A stretch of DNA of 64,000 bases, taken from the NCBI RefSeq assembly GCF_009735585.1, contig NZ_VJVW01000001.1, forward strand, positions 268,947 through 332,946, read 5' to 3'. A program made the position numbers and the translations under genes. This stretch comes from Christiangramia aestuarii (lineage in GTDB: Bacteria; Bacteroidota; Bacteroidia; Flavobacteriales; Flavobacteriaceae). Under the pieces are notes generated by a model that was not told where the DNA came from, searched no databases, and saw nothing but the letters and a program-made list of their open reading frames with translations. Every line of letters starts with the position of its first letter. Position 1 is the first letter of the stretch. Positions 61,631 through 64,000 of the stretch are shown piece by piece.

Positions 61631-62779
61631 ATGGCTCAGGTGGAGAACAATCAATATTCGGTAAAACTGGACAATATTCAGGAGGCGATAGACGATATTC
61701 GTGCCGGAAAGGTGATCATCGTGGTAGATGATATCGACAGGGAGAACGAAGGAGATTTCCTTGCCGCCGCAGAGAAGGTTACCCCCGAAATGATCAACTT
61801 CATGGCTACCCACGGCCGCGGACTTATCTGCTCTCCTCTTACAGAAGCCAGATGTAACGAGCTGAAACTGGAAATGATGGTTGGCAATAATACCGACCCC
61901 ATGGAAACAGCTTTCACCATTTCAGTTGACCTGCGAGGAAAGGGAGTTACCACGGGAATTTCAGCAGCAGACAGAGCCAAGACCATACAATCACTTATAG
62001 ATCCTGAAACCAAGCCCACAGACCTCAACCGTCCCGGGCATATTTTTCCGCTTAAGGCAAAAGAAGGTGGCGTGCTTAGACGTACCGGGCATACCGAGGC
62101 AGCGATAGACTTTGCCAGGCTGGCCGGGTTTGAACCTGCCGGAGTGATCGTGGAGATAATGAACGAAGATGGAACCATGGCCAGGTTACCCCAGTTAATG
62201 GAAGTTGCCAAAAAGTTCGATCTAAAGATCGTTTCTATTGAAGACCTGGTTGCCTACAGGATGCAGCATGATTCTCTCATTGAGAAAAAAGAAGATTTTG
62301 AACTGGATACAAGGTTTGGAAGGTTCAGACTAAGAGCTTATAAGCAAACAACGAATTCCCAGGTACATATCGCCCTGACCAAGGGTAGCTGGAAACCCAA
62401 CGAGGAGATCATGGTGAGGGTAAACTCTACCCTTGTGAACAATGATATCCTGGGCACTCTTACCAATAATGCCGATAAAAAACTGGACGGAATGTTCCAG
62501 GCCATCAATGAAGAAGGCCGCGGAGCCATTGTCTTCATCAACCCGGCGAACCAGTCTCCTAACCTGCTGAACAGGCTGGCAGAACTAAAGGAAAGTCAGA
62601 AAAAGGGTGAGATAAAAGCGCCACCGGTCAAGATGGATAATAAAGACTTCGGGATTGGAGCGCAGATCCTCCATGACCTGGAGATCCATAAGATCAGGCT
62701 GCTTTCTAACACTCAGCAAACAAAACGTGTGGGGATGATTGGTTACGGCCTTGAAATCACCGAATACGTAAATTACTAA
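61631..62779 (+). CDS. ribB: 3,4-dihydroxy-2-butanone 4-phosphate synthase with a degenerate GTP-cyclohydrolase-like C-terminal domain
   Basis: A 382-residue fusion. The RibB domain (1-205) is intact: VDDIDRENEGD (32-42) and the RRTGHTEAAIDFARLAG site (150-166). The C-terminal GTP cyclohydrolase II-like domain (222-382) has lost the zinc ligands: where active enzymes have VRVHSECLTGD and RCDCGEQL, this has VRVNSTLVNND (262-272) and TNNADKKL (278-285). So it should make the four-carbon unit of riboflavin but not open GTP. It ends 4 bp into the convergent nitroreductase gene. Confidence 0.92.
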   Translation: MAQVENNQYSVKLDNIQEAIDDIRAGKVIIVVDDIDRENEGDFLAAAEKVTPEMINFMATHGRGLICSPLTEARCNELKLEMMVGNNTDPMETAFTISVDLRGKGVTTGISAADRAKTIQSLIDPETKPTDLNRPGHIFPLKAKEGGVLRRTGHTEAAIDFARLAGFEPAGVIVEIMNEDGTMARLPQLMEVAKKFDLKIVSIEDLVAYRMQHDSLIEKKEDFELDTRFGRFRLRAYKQTTNSQVHIALTKGSWKPNEEIMVRVNSTLVNNDILGTLTNNADKKLDGMFQAINEEGRGAIVFINPANQSPNLLNRLAELKESQKKGEIKAPPVKMDNKDFGIGAQILHDLEIHKIRLLSNTQQTKRVGMIGYGLEITEYVNY

Positions 62780-63408
62780 TCGATCTCGATGATGACCTCA
62801 TCCAGGGGTCTTCTTACTTTTTTGAATTTAGAGAATTCGTCATCTTCGGCACGGTAACCTACGGGTAAAACTAAGACCGAGCGAAGGTTCTTATCGGGTA
62901 AGCTTAGGAATTCATCATATTTTTCAGGTTCAAAACCTTCCATGGGGCAGGCGTCGATCTCTTCAGAAGCACAAACGGTAAGCAAGGTTCCCAACGCCAG
63001 GTAGGCCTGGTTGGTAGCCCAGGCGTGGATCTCTTCTTCAGCCTTGGTCTTAAAATCGTTTACCAGGAATTCGTGAAAAGGTTTAATGATCTCCTCCGGG
63101 GTTTCCCTTACATGCTTTACCCTTTTGAAATAATTGGTAATAAATTCCTCGTCCACCTTATCTTCGATACATATCACCAGTACATGAGAAGCGGTGTTTA
63201 CCTGCTGCTGGTTATAGGAGAAATCCCTTAGTTTGGATTGAAGCTCCTTATTGGAAATAATGAGCATTTTTAGAGGCTGTAATCCGTAAGATGTAGCCGT
63301 AAGGTTAAAGGCCTTTTTGAGGACCTCTATTTTATCTTCAGAAAGAATTTTAGACTCGTCGAATTTCTTGGTCGCATAGCGCCAGTTCAAAGCTTTTATA
63401 TTACTCAT
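62776..63408 (-). CDS. NAD(P)H-dependent nitroreductase (NfsB-like)
   Basis: A 210-residue flavin oxidoreductase. FMN-site features include RYATKKFD near the N-terminus, LTATSYGLQPLKMLIIS (about 37-53), and the C-terminal ALGTLLTVCASEEIDACPMEGF block. It reduces nitroaromatics or quinones with NAD(P)H, and probably acts as a dihydropteridine or quinone reductase in vivo. The frame opens at 63519, but ATG at 63408 (MSNIKALNWRYATKKF) is the usual start. Convergent with ribB, stops overlapping by 4 bp. Confidence 0.93.
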   Translation of the reverse strand: MSNIKALNWRYATKKFDESKILSEDKIEVLKKAFNLTATSYGLQPLKMLIISNKELQSKLRDFSYNQQQVNTASHVLVICIEDKVDEEFITNYFKRVKHVRETPEEIIKPFHEFLVNDFKTKAEEEIHAWATNQAYLALGTLLTVCASEEIDACPMEGFEPEKYDEFLSLPDKNLRSVLVLPVGYRAEDDEFSKFKKVRRPLDEVIIEID

Positions 63409-63430
63409 AACGCATTCAAATAATATTTTA

Positions 63431-63438
63431 CAAATGTA
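63431..63438 (-). promoter_or_regulatory. Predicted -7 box of the nitroreductase gene
   Basis: Minus-strand TACATTTG fits TANNTTTG, 22 bp before the chosen ATG. It lies inside the longer possible reading frame, which supports the shorter start at 63408. Confidence 0.55.
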
Positions 63439-63532
63439 CACAATGTTAAAGGCAAGACCGGCGTTAGCCCATAAATTAATCTGATACATCCAATTTTTAT
63501 GGCTATCTTCGGTATACATTCATCGATCTAAA

Positions 63533-64000
63533 ATGCGGCGATTAAAAAAAATCATCCTGTTCTCGGTTATCGGCCTGGTGCTCATAATTTTCGTTATCCT
63601 GGGCATCGAAGCTACCTTCCAGAGACAAACCCAGGACCTTATTTACAAAGAGATTTCTGAGATCCCTCATTCTGAAACGGTGATCATTCTTGGTGCCAGT
63701 GTACATGCAGACGGGAAACTATCGCCTATTCTGAAAGACCGGGTAGACACAGCTATCAAACTATATGAAAATGGCATCGTAGAAAACTTCCTCGTTACCG
63801 GTGATCACAGGAGCGACGATTATAACGAGGTAGCGGCCATGACAAACTATCTTCAGAAGAACGGCATCGATAAAAGTCTTATCACTTCAGACCATGCCGG
63901 CCTGGATACCTATGATAGTATGTACCGTGCAGGCAGGGTGTTCAATATCGAAGACGCTATCGTGGTCACCCAGAACTTCCACCTTCCCAGAACCCTTTTT
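63533..64000 (+). CDS. SanA/YdcF family (DUF218) membrane protein, 3' end cut off by window edge
   Basis: The first 156 codons are visible. A basic start (MRRLKKIILF) and one membrane helix (about 7-25) precede a DUF218 domain. The block VIILGASVHADGKLSPIL (near 50-67) with VDTAIKLYENG and VTQNFHLPRTLF is typical of SanA-type proteins, which affect envelope permeability and vancomycin sensitivity in enterics. The catalytic role, if any, is unknown. The gene begins 125 bp from the divergent nitroreductase gene. Confidence 0.87.
   Translation, partial: MRRLKKIILFSVIGLVLIIFVILGIEATFQRQTQDLIYKEISEIPHSETVIILGASVHADGKLSPILKDRVDTAIKLYENGIVENFLVTGDHRSDDYNEVAAMTNYLQKNGIDKSLITSDHAGLDTYDSMYRAGRVFNIEDAIVVTQNFHLPRTLF

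Noticed and set aside
61678-62211. A 177-codon minus-strand frame inside ribB
   Set aside because: It covers the conserved RibB catalytic region in antisense and has no family match.

Overview
The window is chromosomal DNA from a member of the Bacteroidota, most likely a marine-type Flavobacteriaceae (Gramella/Christiangramia-like; the genus is inference). Supporting signs are a SusC/SusD pair, a C-terminal type IX secretion sorting domain, many SPII lipoproteins with acidic residues after the Cys, repeated TANNTTTG -7 promoter boxes, few Shine-Dalgarno sites, and the order prx-trx-tpx-dgkA-ftsK-lolA-lptG-ribB. No tRNA, rRNA, CRISPR array, prophage or intact insertion sequence was seen.

Layout. 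1-3378 (minus): a tightly overlapped operon of a DUF2891 lipoprotein, an NRAMP-related transporter and 5-oxoprolinase subunits PxpA and PxpB (cut by the left edge). 3643-7614: a small membrane protein, YifB/ComM ATPase, a soluble histidine kinase and a BadF-type sugar kinase. 7713-9713 (minus): pfkA-gap. 9839-28924: an alpha-glucan (starch/maltodextrin) utilisation locus in two divergent arms around a LacI-type regulator. The left arm holds an MFS sugar transporter, beta-phosphoglucomutase, GH65 phosphorylase and two GH13 enzymes. The right arm holds SusC, SusD, SusE, a large secreted GH13 and an FN3-like lipoprotein. 28925-29518: a gene-free stretch with a possible structured RNA. 29519-32074: class II ribonucleotide reductase. 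32128-32752: repeats and apparently decayed sequence.

32753-43108: a Tat-exported TIM-barrel protein, a Nudix-type regulator, divergent galK-galT, and a convergent operon of two exported hydrolases plus galM and a sodium/sugar symporter. 43312-46538 (minus): tilS, pabB and an FMN reductase. 46641-50706: an aldose epimerase homologue, a DEAD-box helicase, a 35-aa basic protein and lpdA. 50900-54360: an Lrp regulator divergent from a methionine gamma-lyase-like enzyme, then nhaC. 54564-62779: peroxiredoxin, thioredoxin, DUF6952, Tpx, DgkA, FtsK, LolA, LptG-like and RibB. The right end has a nitroreductase and a SanA-type gene cut by the edge.

How it fits together (inference): the large GH13, SusCDE and the FN3-like lipoprotein bind and cut alpha-glucan at the cell surface. 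SusC imports oligosaccharides, periplasmic GH13 enzymes trim them, and the MFS carrier moves maltose-size sugar inward. GH65 phosphorolysis plus PgmB then give glucose 6-phosphate for glycolysis. A perfect palindrome CGAAAACGTTTTCG beside the LacI gene recurs in near-identical form upstream of pfkA-gap, suggesting that one regulator couples the locus to glycolysis. A second palindrome, TAAATGTAC-N3-GTACATTTA, between the Nudix regulator and galK points to a Nudix-controlled galactose regulon.
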